Shown: positions 9,264-18,085, numbered from the stretch's first letter. The stretch is 64,000 nucleotides of DNA from Sinosporangium siamense (GCF_016863435.1 NZ_BOOW01000028.1:1-64000), one strand, 5' to 3'. Notes: a model not told the origin generated them from the sequence alone. Made by a program: numbers and translations.

Positions 9264-9410
9264 GTGACCCCGACCGGCAAGACAGAACCCTGCCGAGCCG
9301 CGCACCGGATCCCCCTCCCGGGCCCTCACGTTCTCTTGTACACCGGCGGCGTGTTCGAGAACTTCGTCGAAGAACATTCCACCACCGCGGACGGATCAGA
9401 GCGGCGGTGA
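9264..9410 (+). CDS. Possible 48-residue small protein
   Basis: Short frame starting at GTG 9264 behind an exceptionally strong ribosome site (AGAGGAGGG, 4-5 bp spacing) and a perfect palindrome. The peptide has a single Cys, a hydrophobic stretch (PGPHVLLYTGGVFENF) and a charged end (SERR). I do not recognise a family. The combination of dyad and ribosome site is the only support; there is no homology evidence. It could be a regulatory peptide, a small antitoxin-like protein or a chance frame. Confidence 0.35.
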   Translation: MTPTGKTEPCRAAHRIPLPGPHVLLYTGGVFENFVEEHSTTADGSERR

Positions 9411-9454
9411 GCCCACGACCTCGTGTCCGCTCTGCCGCGCCCCCAGGTGCGACG

Positions 9455-9907
9455 TCATGATCGGGTGGGGGAGTCCACGGGTATGCGCACGGTCGCCACT
9501 GTCACGACGAGCAGCGCCAGGAGCAGGACGATCGCCATGAAGACCTGCCCGTGCAGGCCGAGGACGAAGACGGTCCGGTCGGCGAACTCCGGGTCGTAGG
9601 TGGCGGTGCCCGGGAACAGGAGCGCACCGATCATGCCGAGCCACGGGGTGGCCAGGATGGCGGCGGCGTGCAGCAGTGCCGTCCGGCTTGGCCGTGTCGC
9701 GAGGACCAGGCCGGTGAGGCCGAGGAGCACGGTCATCACCATGTACTGAGCGTCGTGGAATTTGGCGTGGGGCGGCCAGGCCGGGTTGAAGGCGTGTTGT
9801 GCAGCCAGGTCGGGGATGACCAGGTCGGCGAGTACGGCACCGGCCGTCGTGATCGCCGCGACAACGATGATCACGATTCGTGGGAGAGACATCGGATCGA
9901 CTTTCAT
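9455..9907 (-). CDS. Small integral membrane protein (DUF6640-like)
   Basis: A 150-residue protein with four predicted membrane helices and the segment NPAWPPHAKFHDAQ after the first helix, which I associate with the DUF6640-type family of uncharacterised membrane proteins. ATG 9907 has AAGGAG 9 bp upstream (ATG 9892 is an alternative). It lies 19 bp behind the siderophore-interacting protein on the same strand and is probably co-transcribed with it under the divergent TetR. Function unknown. Confidence 0.75.
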   Translation of the reverse strand: MKVDPMSLPRIVIIVVAAITTAGAVLADLVIPDLAAQHAFNPAWPPHAKFHDAQYMVMTVLLGLTGLVLATRPSRTALLHAAAILATPWLGMIGALLFPGTATYDPEFADRTVFVLGLHGQVFMAIVLLLALLVVTVATVRIPVDSPTRS

Positions 9908-9926
9908 GTGCGCGTCTCCTTGACGT

Positions 9927-10670
9927 TCAGTGCAGGCCGCGCTTGCCTGGGGCCCAGAACGGCTTGGTCTTGATCGACGTCCGTGGCCAGTTGCGCTCGC
10001 GCATGAGGTAGTCGCGGACCAGCCGGCAGGTTCCGGCCTCGCCGGCCACGTAGGCGGCGCCGGCGTTGCCGGGCAGGTCGAGTTCGGCCACGGCGGCGAG
10101 CAGGACCTGGGAGGCGACGGCGGGTGCGCCGTGGCGGTGGACGCGGCGCAGCGACGGTGCCCCGGGCATGGGCAGGTCGTGCTCGGGGGACTCGCCCTCC
10201 AGGACGCCGTACACCTGGGCCGACGCTCCCAGTGCTCTGATCATCGGCCCGAAGGCGGCGCCGGCGGTCTCCTCGCCGACGAACACGTGATAGGCCGCCT
10301 CGCGGGGGAAGAAGTCGCCTTGCGGCCACCAGAAGGTCACCCGGTCCCCGGGCCGGGCCGTACGCGCCCACTTCAGGCCGATGCCGTCGCCCGCATAGAG
10401 GTGGACGCGCAGTTCGATCGCCGTTCTGCCGGGGTCGAGGTCCCAGATCGTGTAGGTGCGCAGCGTCTCGGACGGGCGCAGGATGCCCTGCACCGACAGT
10501 GGGTCCATCAGTTGGATCCTGATGTGCTGTCCGGGGCTGTAGGGGAAGGCGATGGGCTGGTCGGTTTCCAGCCGGATCCGGCGCATGGCGGGGGTGACCT
10601 GATCGGCGACGGTGATCGTCGCCTCCATGGCGTACTTCCCGAACAGGCGGTCGCGCATCGTGCGGGCCAT
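9927..10670 (-). CDS. Siderophore-interacting protein (FAD/NAD(P)H ferric reductase)
   Basis: A 247-residue flavoprotein of the ViuB/YqjH group, which reduces ferric siderophores in the cytoplasm to release iron. The FAD-binding region shows RTYTIWDLDP and LHLYAGDGIG-type segments, followed by the SIP C-terminal domain with YVAGEAGTCRLVRDYL, the usual GE motif of the family. The last residues (KPFWAPGKRGLH) match the typical W-x-x-G tail. I start at ATG 10670 (GAGGA 8 bp upstream). The divergent TetR at 10858 and the CTTAGAG repeats between them suggest regulation by that TetR rather than by an iron box, none of which I see. Confidence 0.88.
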   Translation of the reverse strand: MARTMRDRLFGKYAMEATITVADQVTPAMRRIRLETDQPIAFPYSPGQHIRIQLMDPLSVQGILRPSETLRTYTIWDLDPGRTAIELRVHLYAGDGIGLKWARTARPGDRVTFWWPQGDFFPREAAYHVFVGEETAGAAFGPMIRALGASAQVYGVLEGESPEHDLPMPGAPSLRRVHRHGAPAVASQVLLAAVAELDLPGNAGAAYVAGEAGTCRLVRDYLMRERNWPRTSIKTKPFWAPGKRGLH

Positions 10671-10765
10671 GTCAGGAGTCCTCGTGTTGTCGGATGTGGG
10701 CGGATCGCGACCTCCGCCACCACGCGGCAGCGAGAGGGGTTGACGACGGGAGTTCCACAACTCTC

Positions 10766-10817
10766 CTTAGAGCCTATAGATTCCTTAGAGGCATTAAGGA
10801 AACATAGATGCTCTAAG
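10766..10817. promoter_or_regulatory. Three CTTAGAG operator repeats between sip and tetR
   Basis: CTTAGAG occurs at 10766-10772 and 10784-10790 and inverted (CTCTAAG) at 10811-10817, in the A+T-rich divergent promoter region. The 18-bp and 27-bp spacings put the copies on similar helix faces. They are the best candidate sites for the TetR encoded at 10858. Confidence 0.55.
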
Positions 10818-10857
10818 ATGTCAACGACGACAAAGGAAACCGCACGAAAGGGTGGGG

Positions 10858-11580
10858 ATGTCCGCACACACCAGCAGGCGGCAGAGGCTGCGCCAGGCCA
10901 CTCTGGAGGAGATCCACGCCGCCGCGCGCAAACTGCTGGTCGAACAGGGGTCGGCCGCGGTGACCGTCAACGCCGTCGCCCGGCAGGTCGGCATGAGCGG
11001 CCCGGCCCTCTACCACTACTACACGGGCCACGACGAGCTGGTCGGCGCGGTGACCGCCGGCTTCATCCGCGAACTGGCCGCCGCGATGGAGCGGGCCCGC
11101 GACGCCCAGGCCGGCGCACCGGTCGGCGACCGCATGTTGGCGGCCTGTCGCGCCATGCGCACCTGGGCCGTCGCCCACCCGGACGAGTTCGGGTGGATCT
11201 TCGCCAGCCCCGTCGCCGCGCCGAACCGGCGTCCTGGCTCGGTGCGCCACGAGGCCGCCCTGCGCTTCGAGCACGTCCTCCTGGATCTGACGGCGGAGTT
11301 GTGGCGGACACGCCCGTTCCCGGTGCCCGACCCGGCGAGCCTGCCCGCATCCCTCCGGGATCAGCTGACCGCCTACTCCGCCGCCATCGAGGGACAACTG
11401 CCGCCCGAGGCCGCGCACGTCTTCCTGTCGTGCTGGATCAGGTTGTACGGGCTCCTGTGCATGGAAATCCTGCACCAGCTGGACTTCGCCTACACCGACC
11501 TGGAACCCGTCTTCGAAGAGTGCCTCCGCGACCTGTCCACCACCCTCGGCCTCGATGTCACCGCGAAGGAGGCGCACTAG
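10858..11580 (+). CDS. TetR-family regulator (WHG-type C-terminal domain)
   Basis: A 240-residue TetR protein. The HTH spans about residues 15-60 (VTVNAVARQVGMSGPALYHY). The ligand domain has RTWAVAHPDEFGWIFASPV and ends with SCWIRLYGLLCMEILHQLD, which resembles the TetR C-terminal WHG/25 domains. ATG 10858 is preceded by GAAAGGGTGGGG. Divergent from the siderophore-interacting protein and DUF6640-like genes, with three CTTAGAG elements between. Likely an autoregulated local repressor. Confidence 0.88.
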   Translation: MSAHTSRRQRLRQATLEEIHAAARKLLVEQGSAAVTVNAVARQVGMSGPALYHYYTGHDELVGAVTAGFIRELAAAMERARDAQAGAPVGDRMLAACRAMRTWAVAHPDEFGWIFASPVAAPNRRPGSVRHEAALRFEHVLLDLTAELWRTRPFPVPDPASLPASLRDQLTAYSAAIEGQLPPEAAHVFLSCWIRLYGLLCMEILHQLDFAYTDLEPVFEECLRDLSTTLGLDVTAKEAH

Positions 11581-11669
11581 CAAAAGGGGATCCCGTCCCC
11601 GATCCGCCGGCGCTTGCGGCTACTTCAGCACCCGATAGAGAAGATGTGTGGCTTCACGCCGCGCCGCCG

Positions 11670-11692
11670 GGCTGTGCCGTACGGCATGAGCC
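11670..11692. repeat. GGCT…GCCGTAC repeat, left copy flanking a tetR
   Basis: A 23-bp unit containing the perfect palindrome GCCGTACGGC. An almost identical copy (one mismatch) lies at 12445-12467, so the two flank the TetR gene at 11711-12301 as direct repeats. Confidence 0.6.
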
Positions 11693-11710
11693 GGGTGAGC
11701 GATCGGGGGC

Positions 11711-12301
11711 TTATGGGCCGGGTGCCAGCATGGTGAACGCGCGGTCGACCAGTTCGCCTCGGTCGTCCGTGCCGTCGTGGCGTAGCCATTCGCGGGTGGC
11801 GGCGTCTATCGCGGCGGCGGCGCAGGCGGTGAGCAGGTCGGCGGTGAAGGTGTCGAGGCCGGTGCCGGGGCGTTCGCGGAGCGCGGTGCTGATCCGGTCG
11901 CGCATCCCGTCGCGCCGCTGGTGGAGGCGGGCGCGCAGTGCGGGGGTCGACTCGATCAGCCGCAGTGCCGCCATGTCCCACTGCGCGGCGTGGATCCTCG
12001 CCTCCCACTCGCGGAGGACGGCGTGGAGCACCGCCCACGGCTCCTCCCCGGCCGGGCGGGCCCGGACGGCGTCGGCGACGCGGTCGGCCAGGTCTTCGAC
12101 GTCGCCGAACAGCACGTCCTCCTTGGACGGGAAATAGCGGAAGAAGCTGCGCTTGGACAGCCCCGCCGCCGCCGCGATGTCCTCGACCGTCGTGTCCTCG
12201 TAGCCGCGTTCGACGAACAGTGCCAGCGCCAGCTCCGCCAGCTCGGTCCGCACCGCGCGCCTCGTCCGTTGCCGTAGTCCCTGCCGTTCCGCGCTCTCCA
12301 C
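11711..12301 (-). CDS. TetR-family transcriptional regulator
   Basis: A 196-residue TetR regulator: HTH at about residues 12-58 (ALFVERGYEDTTVEDIAAAA, then GLSKRSFFRYFPSKED), with the FFRYF recognition helix typical of the group. It ends with a TetR_C_17-like helical domain. GTG 12301 has no good ribosome site, so it may be leaderless. Two overlapping palindromes lie immediately upstream (12329-12353), consistent with autoregulation. No obvious target adjoins it, and it is flanked by direct GCCGTAC repeats, so it looks like a stand-alone insertion. Confidence 0.85.
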   Translation of the reverse strand: MESAERQGLRQRTRRAVRTELAELALALFVERGYEDTTVEDIAAAAGLSKRSFFRYFPSKEDVLFGDVEDLADRVADAVRARPAGEEPWAVLHAVLREWEARIHAAQWDMAALRLIESTPALRARLHQRRDGMRDRISTALRERPGTGLDTFTADLLTACAAAAIDAATREWLRHDGTDDRGELVDRAFTMLAPGP

Positions 12302-12328
12302 GCATCGAGGATAGGTTATGGCACCAAA

Positions 12329-12353
12329 TGACGTACATGTCACTCGATGACAT
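12329..12353. promoter_or_regulatory. Overlapping operator palindromes upstream of tetR
   Basis: ATGTCA-ctcga-TGACAT (12337-12353) is a perfect dyad and shares GTCA with a second dyad TGAC-N6-GTCA (12329-12342). They lie 28-52 bp upstream of the GTG start of the TetR on the minus strand. Confidence 0.6.
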
Positions 12354-12444
12354 ATGCTTTGCCGTACCGGCCACAGAAGGAGGCAACGGATGCGTGGCAA
12401 AACCGTTCCGGTGACGGGCAGCACCGGGGGACACCCTGAAAGTC

Positions 12445-12467
12445 GGCTGTGCCGTACGGCGTGAGCC
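12445..12467. repeat. GGCT…GCCGTAC repeat, right copy flanking a tetR
   Basis: Direct repeat of 11670-11692 with one base difference, again centred on GCCGTACGGC. It lies just upstream of the presumed promoter of the rsgA leader. A weaker relative (GCTTTGCCGTACCGG) sits at 12356-12370. Confidence 0.6.
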
Positions 12468-12538
12468 TGCTCTGCCGAGGTGCTATGGTTGCAGTCGTCA
12501 ACGTCGGACACGTGATTGAGAAAGGGAGGTGAGGTTGA

Positions 12539-12607
12539 ATGATCGCGGTGAAGACCGCTGCTCTGCGCAGCGCCCGGACTTTCCTCACGTCCCGGGCTCC
12601 GGTCTGA
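12539..12607 (+). CDS. Leader peptide upstream of rsgA, ending in an R-A-P motif
   Basis: A 22-codon frame with a strong ribosome site (AAAGGGAGGTGAGG) and ATG 12539, ending in …TFLTSRAPV and TGA. It is followed by 160 bp of competing hairpins and then the TTG start of rsgA, the arrangement of a translation-attenuation leader. The R-A-P-V end resembles the RAPP/RAPG arrest motifs described in actinobacterial and proteobacterial arrest peptides (ApdA, ApdP), which stall the ribosome at the peptidyl-transferase centre. That resemblance is short, so stalling is a hypothesis. A promoter-like TATGGT lies about 55 bp upstream. Confidence 0.55.
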   Translation: MIAVKTAALRSARTFLTSRAPV

Positions 12608-12626
12608 CCACTTCCGCCATCCTGTC

Positions 12627-12713
12627 GCGAGCCGTTCGCTCACGCCTGCCGTGAGCTGTTCGCCGATGTCGGCCGCCAGCCGCTTGTTCACGCTTGGCGA
12701 GCCGCCTGCTCGC
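12627..12713 (+). promoter_or_regulatory. Competing hairpins (putative attenuator) before rsgA
   Basis: Stem 1: GCTCACG (12638-12644) with CGTGAGC (12650-12656). Stem 2: GCGAGC (12697-12702) with GCTCGC (12708-12713). A further GCGAGC at 12627-12632 can pair either with the GCTC of stem 1 or with the GCTCGC of stem 2, so the structures are mutually exclusive. A ribosome stalled at the leader's end (12592-12607) would sit just upstream of these elements. Confidence 0.5.
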
Positions 12714-12767
12714 AGGACGGGTGACGCCTGAGTTCCGCCGGGGTCCCTTCCCGCAAGGTGTCTCACG

Positions 12768-13849
<1,082 letters not shown>

Positions 13850-13853
<4 letters not shown>

Positions 13854-14413
13854 ACGAAACCCGCCGCCACCACTCGACGACCACTGAAACGGACTCTCCC
13901 GCCATCATGGACTGGATCACCCGCTCCGAGACCGACGCCGACCACGCCCGGATCCGCGAGATCAACCTCGCCGCCTTCCCCACCTCGCACGAGGCGGACC
14001 TGGTCGAGGCTCTGCGCGCCGACCCCGCGGCCTGGCTGCCCGGTCTGTCGTGGCTGGCCCAGAGCGCTGACGGCACCCTCACCGGTTTCGCCCTGTTCAC
14101 CCGGTGCCACGTCGACGACGCCCCGGCCCTCGCGCTCGGCCCGTGCGCCGTCCTGCCCGAGGCACAGCGCCTCGGCGCCGGCGGGGCGGCCATCCGCGCC
14201 GGGCTTGAGGCGGCCCGGGAAATGGGGGAGAACCTGGTGCTGGTGCTCGGCCACGCCGAGTATTACCCGCGGTTCGGGTTCACGCCCGCCTCGGGCTTCG
14301 GCATCCGGCCGCCGTTTGAGGTCGAGGACCGCTACATGATGGCCCTCGCCCTCGACCCCACCCGTCCCGTTCCGAAGGGCGTCATCCGCTATCCGGCGGC
14401 CTTCGGAGTCTGA
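13850..14413 (+). CDS. GNAT-family N-acetyltransferase (YhbS-like)
   Basis: A 187-residue acetyltransferase. The acetyl-CoA site is visible as LALGPCAVLPEAQRLGAGGAAIRAGLEAA (Q/RxxGxG/A pattern) followed by VLGHAEYYPRFGFTPAS, which marks the YhbS/COG3153 group. GTG 13850 overlaps the rsgA stop, so it is translationally coupled to rsgA and falls under the same leader. Substrate unknown; pairing with a ribosome-assembly GTPase makes a translation-related or antibiotic-related substrate attractive but unproven. A long hairpin follows. Confidence 0.88.
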
Positions 14414-14452
14414 CCGTCGCGGGCGCCCGGCTCCGGGCGGTCCGTTAGTTTT

Positions 14453-14492
14453 CCCGCCGGGCGGCCCAGGCCGACCTGGGCTGCCCGGCGGG
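14453..14492. terminator. Long bidirectional hairpin terminator
   Basis: Near-perfect stem: CCCGCCGGGC pairs with GCCCGGCGGG, and inside it CCCAGG pairs with CCTGGG around a 4-nt loop. It lies between the convergent GNAT gene and the imine reductase remnant, so it can serve both. Confidence 0.8.
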
Positions 14493-14500
14493 ACATTCCT

Positions 14501-14918
14501 CTACGCGCGGCCGCGGAAGACCTCGATCAGACTTGTGTAGCTCGTGCCGGTGTGGCCGGCGTTGCGGGCGCGTTCGGTCAGGGACTGGATGCGGGCGGGC
14601 CAGTCGGTGTCGATGCCGGCGGCGGCGCTTTCGCGAACGAGGTATTTCATGGTGGCCAGGTGGGTCTCCAAGGCGGTGTCCTCGGCGGGGTAGGCGCCGC
14701 GGTCGGTCTGCTCGGCGTAGGCGGTCATGAAGCCGGTCACGCTGCCCACCCACTGGGTGGCGAACGGGGCGAAGGCGCGCCATGATGGCGCCGTCCAGGT
14801 AGTCGCCGGCCCACGCCGCCGTCTCGCCGGCCTCGTCGGACGTGCCGGAGGTCAGGTTGACGAGGGTAGGGCCGGCGAGGGCGGCCCGGTGCGGGCTGCG
14901 CTGGATATGGATCGGCAC
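14501..14918 (-). pseudogene. NAD(P)-dependent imine reductase remnant with internal deletion
   Basis: Two matching pieces of an imine reductase (6PGDH-like fold) are read in different frames. The upstream piece (about 14918-14800) has ALAGPTLVNLTSGTSDEAGE and DYLDGAIMA, the end of the Rossmann domain. The downstream piece (about 14775-14501) is the C-terminal helical domain, with AEQTDRGAYPAEDTALETHL and AGHTGTSYTSLIEVFRGRA. In intact enzymes about 60-70 residues separate these blocks; here they are missing and the frame changes. The N-terminal dinucleotide-binding part is also absent. The gene is dead. Confidence 0.7.
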
Positions 14919-15001
14919 GTGGCCCGACGTGTTCGCTGCGGGCCCGCCTTCCTTTATCGTGATTCAGCACCTATCCACTGAAAGGTGGGCCTGAGGAGAT
15001 C

Positions 15002-15091
15002 ATGGGCTACGCTTCCGGAGGCAAGCGCCTGGACGAGGCCGGAGACGACCTTAGCAATGTCTTCTCCTGCTCGGGTGGTCGCCGCCCATGA
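15002..15091 (+). CDS. Small ORF overlapping the AlkD-like gene start
   Basis: A 29-residue frame with a good ribosome site (GAGGAG, 4 bp before ATG 15002). Its TGA overlaps the next gene's ATG as ATGA (15088-15091), while that gene has no ribosome site of its own. Translation of the repair gene would then depend on re-initiation. The peptide (MGYASGGKRLDEAGDDLSN…) matches nothing I know. It could be a coupling leader or the relic of a larger upstream gene. Confidence 0.4.
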   Translation: MGYASGGKRLDEAGDDLSNVFSCSGGRRP

Positions 15092-15780
15092 CGGCTGAGG
15101 AGTTCATCCGCCGCCTGACCGCATTGGCGTCCGCGGTGGAGCGGGAAAAGATTCAGCGCTACTTCAAGGGCGGCGTGAGCGGCGCCATAGGTGTGCGCAT
15201 GCGGGAGGTGACCGACCTCGCCAAGGAGTTCGTCGGCCTGCCGCGCGCCGAGCTGAACACCCTGCTCGACTCCCCGATCCGCGAGGCCAAGGTCGGCGCT
15301 CTCAGCGTTATGAACACAGAGGCCCGTCTGAAGCGCACCAGCGAAGAGCGGCGCAAAGAGCTGTATGACCTGTACCTGTCGCGAATGGACGTCATCGACA
15401 ACTGGGACCTGGTCGACCTCGCCGCCCCCTGGGTCGTCGGCCGCTATCTCGAAGACAAACCCCGCGACGTCCTGGACGTTCTGGCCCGCTCGGCCAACCC
15501 CTGGGAGCGCCGTACAGCCGTCTATGCTTCCCTTTATTTCACTCGCATCGGTGACACCGACGATATCTACCGCCTAGCCGAGCTGCTCATCGCCGACCCG
15601 CATGATCTCGTCCAGAAGGCCGTCGGTGCAGTCCTGCGTGAAGCCGGCCGGAAGGACCGGCCCCGCCTGCTGGCATTCCTCGACCGACATGCTGCCGCTA
15701 TGCCGCGGACCATGCTCTCCTATGCCATTGAGCACCTGACCGCTGACGAGAAGGCCACCTACCGAGCGAAAAGGCGGTAG
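15088..15780 (+). CDS. DNA alkylation repair protein (AlkD-like HEAT-repeat)
   Basis: A 230-residue all-helical protein of the AlkC/AlkD DNA-alkylation-repair family: short HEAT-like repeats with the landmarks DVIDNWDLVD (about 105-114), SANPWERRTAVYASL (about 135-149) and the end segment MPRTMLSYAIEHL. AlkD excises positively charged alkylpurines without base flipping. The family's Trp/Asp/Arg positions appear to be kept (NWDLVD, WERR), so activity is plausible, though remote homologues often differ in substrate. ATG 15088 overlaps a small upstream ORF; no independent ribosome site is visible. Confidence 0.85.
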   Translation: MTAEEFIRRLTALASAVEREKIQRYFKGGVSGAIGVRMREVTDLAKEFVGLPRAELNTLLDSPIREAKVGALSVMNTEARLKRTSEERRKELYDLYLSRMDVIDNWDLVDLAAPWVVGRYLEDKPRDVLDVLARSANPWERRTAVYASLYFTRIGDTDDIYRLAELLIADPHDLVQKAVGAVLREAGRKDRPRLLAFLDRHAAAMPRTMLSYAIEHLTADEKATYRAKRR

Positions 15781-15961
15781 CACTGCCCTGATCGCCGGGG
15801 CTCCGGCCGCCTGTCGTCTGCCGGCTGCGCGCCACCGCCCCGCTTGGGCCGAGGAGCAGTGCACCGCTCTGCTTATTGGCCCTGGAGACGCGGGCCGACA
15901 CGACGACACCGATTTGTCGGAAACCCGATACAGCACTCCACCGGAACAGCCCGGTCAAGGG

Positions 15962-16171
15962 TCAGTCCTTCGGAGGCAGCGTTCTCGTGAGCGAGTCGAT
16001 GCGCCGGCCCCGCCCGGGTGCCAGATGCGCGAACACGTGGACCTCGATCTCCAGCGACTTCTCCCTCCGCATGAGAACCCGCATCGTGTAGCGCGCGGCA
16101 GCCCGGTCTCCGTCGATCACAACGTCGTGAAGCTCGATGTCCAGCTCACGGGCGTTCTTACGGGCGGGACG
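15962..16171 (-). pseudogene. SnoaL-like (NTF2-fold) protein, C-terminal fragment
   Basis: About 70 residues of a SnoaL/ketosteroid-isomerase-like fold, from RPARKNARELDIELHDVVID through AAARYTM and EIEVHVFAHLAPGRGRRIDSL to TGA 15962. The first half is missing. It abuts, head-to-head, the C-terminal half of a LuxR-type regulator, so both genes lost their 5' ends. A mutated or alternative function for the stub is unlikely because no start codon fits. Confidence 0.6.
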
Positions 16172-16208
16172 CGTGTGGTCGATCAGCAGCCCCTGGGCCC
16201 CGGCGCCC

Positions 16209-16433
16209 GCGGAGGCCGACCGGCTCACCCGGCGTGAGCGCGAGGTGACCGCGCTGGCCGCGCACGGGTTGTCCAACGACGAGATCGCCGCCCACCTGGT
16301 GATCAGCCCGGCCACGGCCAAGACCCACATCAGCCGGGCGATGTCCAAGGTGCACGCCCGCGACCGCGCCCAGCCGGTCGTGTTCGTCTACCAGTGCGGC
16401 CTGGTCGACCCGGACGGCAAACCGCGTCTATAA
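16209..16433 (+). pseudogene. NarL/LuxR response-regulator, C-terminal HTH fragment
   Basis: The segment ADRLTRREREVTALAAHGLS, then NDEIAAHLVISPATAKTHIS and RAMSKVHARDRAQPVVFVYQ, is a complete LuxR-type HTH with its usual C-terminal tail, ending at TAA 16431. The receiver domain that should precede it is absent; sequence upstream of 16209 belongs to the oppositely oriented SnoaL remnant. The HTH itself is undamaged, so the loss may be recent. Confidence 0.7.
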
Positions 16434-16451
16434 GCTTCAATGCGGAGCCCG

Positions 16452-16808
16452 TCAAGACGGCACTGAGCCTCCTGCTTGAGCGGCCGCCTCGACGGTCGGG
16501 TAGGCGTCCAGGATCCGGTCCAGCCCGGTCAGCCGGAAGGTTCGGCTCACGACGTGGGGCACGGCCACCAGCGCGAGCGTGGTGGTGGCGGCTATGGCGT
16601 GGTTGCGGGCGGCGATCAGGGCCGCGATGCCGCTGGAGTCGCAGAAGGTCAGCTGATCCAGGTCGAGGATGAAGGGCCGGTCCCGGACGAGCGTGATGGT
16701 CTTCAGCTTCTCCAGGACGAGCGGGGCGGTGTGGTGGTCCAGTTCGCCGGACAGCCGCAGCACCACGGCGTGCTCGACGGTGTGGAGGGTGAGGGCCAAG
16801 GGTGTCAT
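16452..16808 (-). CDS. STAS-domain anti-sigma factor antagonist (RsbV-like)
   Basis: A 118-residue single STAS domain. The phosphorylatable serine lies in FCDSSGIAALIAARN, as in RsbV/SpoIIAA. In partner switching the dephosphorylated form binds an anti-sigma kinase and frees the sigma factor. ATG 16808 overlaps the stop of the PP2C phosphatase gene by ATGA, so the enzyme that should dephosphorylate it is made from the same message. The cognate kinase and sigma factor are not in the window. Confidence 0.88.
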   Translation of the reverse strand: MTPLALTLHTVEHAVVLRLSGELDHHTAPLVLEKLKTITLVRDRPFILDLDQLTFCDSSGIAALIAARNHAIAATTTLALVAVPHVVSRTFRLTGLDRILDAYPTVEAAAQAGGSVPS

Positions 16809-18085
16809 GGTGCACCGCGCTCGGCCGGGCGCTCGGTGACCGGCACGTGAAGGGCCAGGAGGGCGGTGTCGTCGTCCAAGCCGGCGCCGAAGCCCCGCAG
16901 AAGGTCGGCCAGCGCGGCCACGGCCTGCTGCGCGGTGGTGGGGGCCAGGGCGCGGGCGAAGGCGTGCAACGCCTCGTCCCCGTAGCGGTCGTCGTCGACT
17001 TCCGCGTTCAAGGCGCCGGTGGTGCGTGCTTCGATAAGCCCGTCGGTGTAGAGAAGCAGGGTGTCTCCCGGCGCCAGGCGGATCGTGGTCGCGGTGAAAA
17101 CGGCGGGACTGAGCATGCCGATCAGCATGCCGTTGGGGGTGTGCTGGAAGTCGGCGGTGCCGTCGGCGCGCAGCAGCAGGCACGGCGGGTGGCCGCCGCC
17201 GGCCAAATCGATGGTGAAGCCGTCGCCGTCCCGGGTCAGAATGCCGAAGATCGCGGTGCAGTAACGCGGATCGTCACCGCGGTACTCGTGCTGCATGACG
17301 GTGTTGAGGGTCTCAAGGACGGTCACCGGGTCGGGGTCGTAGACCGCCGCCGCGCGCAGCGTGTAGCGGATCAGCGAGGTCACCGCCGCGGCGGCGGCGC
17401 CCTTGCCGCACACATCGCCCAGGAAGAAGCCCCACCGCTCGCGACTGAGCGGGAACAGGTCGTAGAAGTCGCCGCCGACCTCGTCGCGGGAGGCGATGTG
17501 GTAGTACGCGGCGGACTGCAGGCCGTCCACCTCAGGCAGGGAGGAGGGCAGCAGGCTGTGCTGCAAGGTGGCGACCAGCCGCTGCAGCCGATCACGCTCG
17601 CGGTCGGCTTCCTGCCGGGCGCGCAGTAGTTCTTGTTCGTAGGCGCGCCGGTCGGACGCGTCGAAGATCGTGGTGCGGATCAGCTGCGGTTGCCGGTCGG
17701 CGCCGTACTTGATCGTGGACGTGACCAGGACCGGCAGCCGCTCCCCGGCGGCGGTCCGCAGCTCCAGCGCCACCCCGCCGACCTCACCCTGCATCATCAG
17801 CAGCGGTGCGAAATGGGTCTCGTGATAGAGACGGCCGCCCACGGTGAGCAGATCGGAGAACGTCCGCAGGCCCACCAGTTCGTCACGCGTGTAGCCCAGC
17901 CAGCCCAGCAGCGTATTGTTGATCTTGGCGATCTGACCGTCCAGCAACGTGGACAGATAGCCGCACGGCGCGTTCTCGTAGAGGTCCTCGGCGCTGTCTT
18001 CCAGCAGCGCCGAAAACAGCGCCCGTTCGCCGCCGCCCTCACCCGGCGTCGGGGAGCCCGCTTCCTGGCCTCTCGCGCTCATCAT
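16805..18085 (-). CDS. PAS-PP2C serine phosphatase (RsbP/SpoIIE-like)
   Basis: A 426-residue protein: N-terminal PAS domain (about 30-150, with NAPCGYLSTLLDGQIAKINN), a coiled-coil linker (about 150-180, RARQEADRERDRLQRL), then a SpoIIE-type PP2C domain with metal-binding motifs DEVGGDFYDLF, LGDVCGKG, AGGGHPP, TDGLIEAR and LDDDTALLAL. This is the layout of B. subtilis RsbP, the energy-stress phosphatase for RsbV. It lies between the RsbQ-like hydrolase gene and the STAS gene, overlapping both by ATGA. The PAS domain probably senses the small molecule produced or released by the hydrolase. Confidence 0.92.
   Translation of the reverse strand: MMSARGQEAGSPTPGEGGGERALFSALLEDSAEDLYENAPCGYLSTLLDGQIAKINNTLLGWLGYTRDELVGLRTFSDLLTVGGRLYHETHFAPLLMMQGEVGGVALELRTAAGERLPVLVTSTIKYGADRQPQLIRTTIFDASDRRAYEQELLRARQEADRERDRLQRLVATLQHSLLPSSLPEVDGLQSAAYYHIASRDEVGGDFYDLFPLSRERWGFFLGDVCGKGAAAAAVTSLIRYTLRAAAVYDPDPVTVLETLNTVMQHEYRGDDPRYCTAIFGILTRDGDGFTIDLAGGGHPPCLLLRADGTADFQHTPNGMLIGMLSPAVFTATTIRLAPGDTLLLYTDGLIEARTTGALNAEVDDDRYGDEALHAFARALAPTTAQQAVAALADLLRGFGAGLDDDTALLALHVPVTERPAERGAP

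Noticed and set aside
8953-9267. 104-codon plus-strand frame
   Set aside because: No ribosome site, no signal or domain, composition unlike real genes here.
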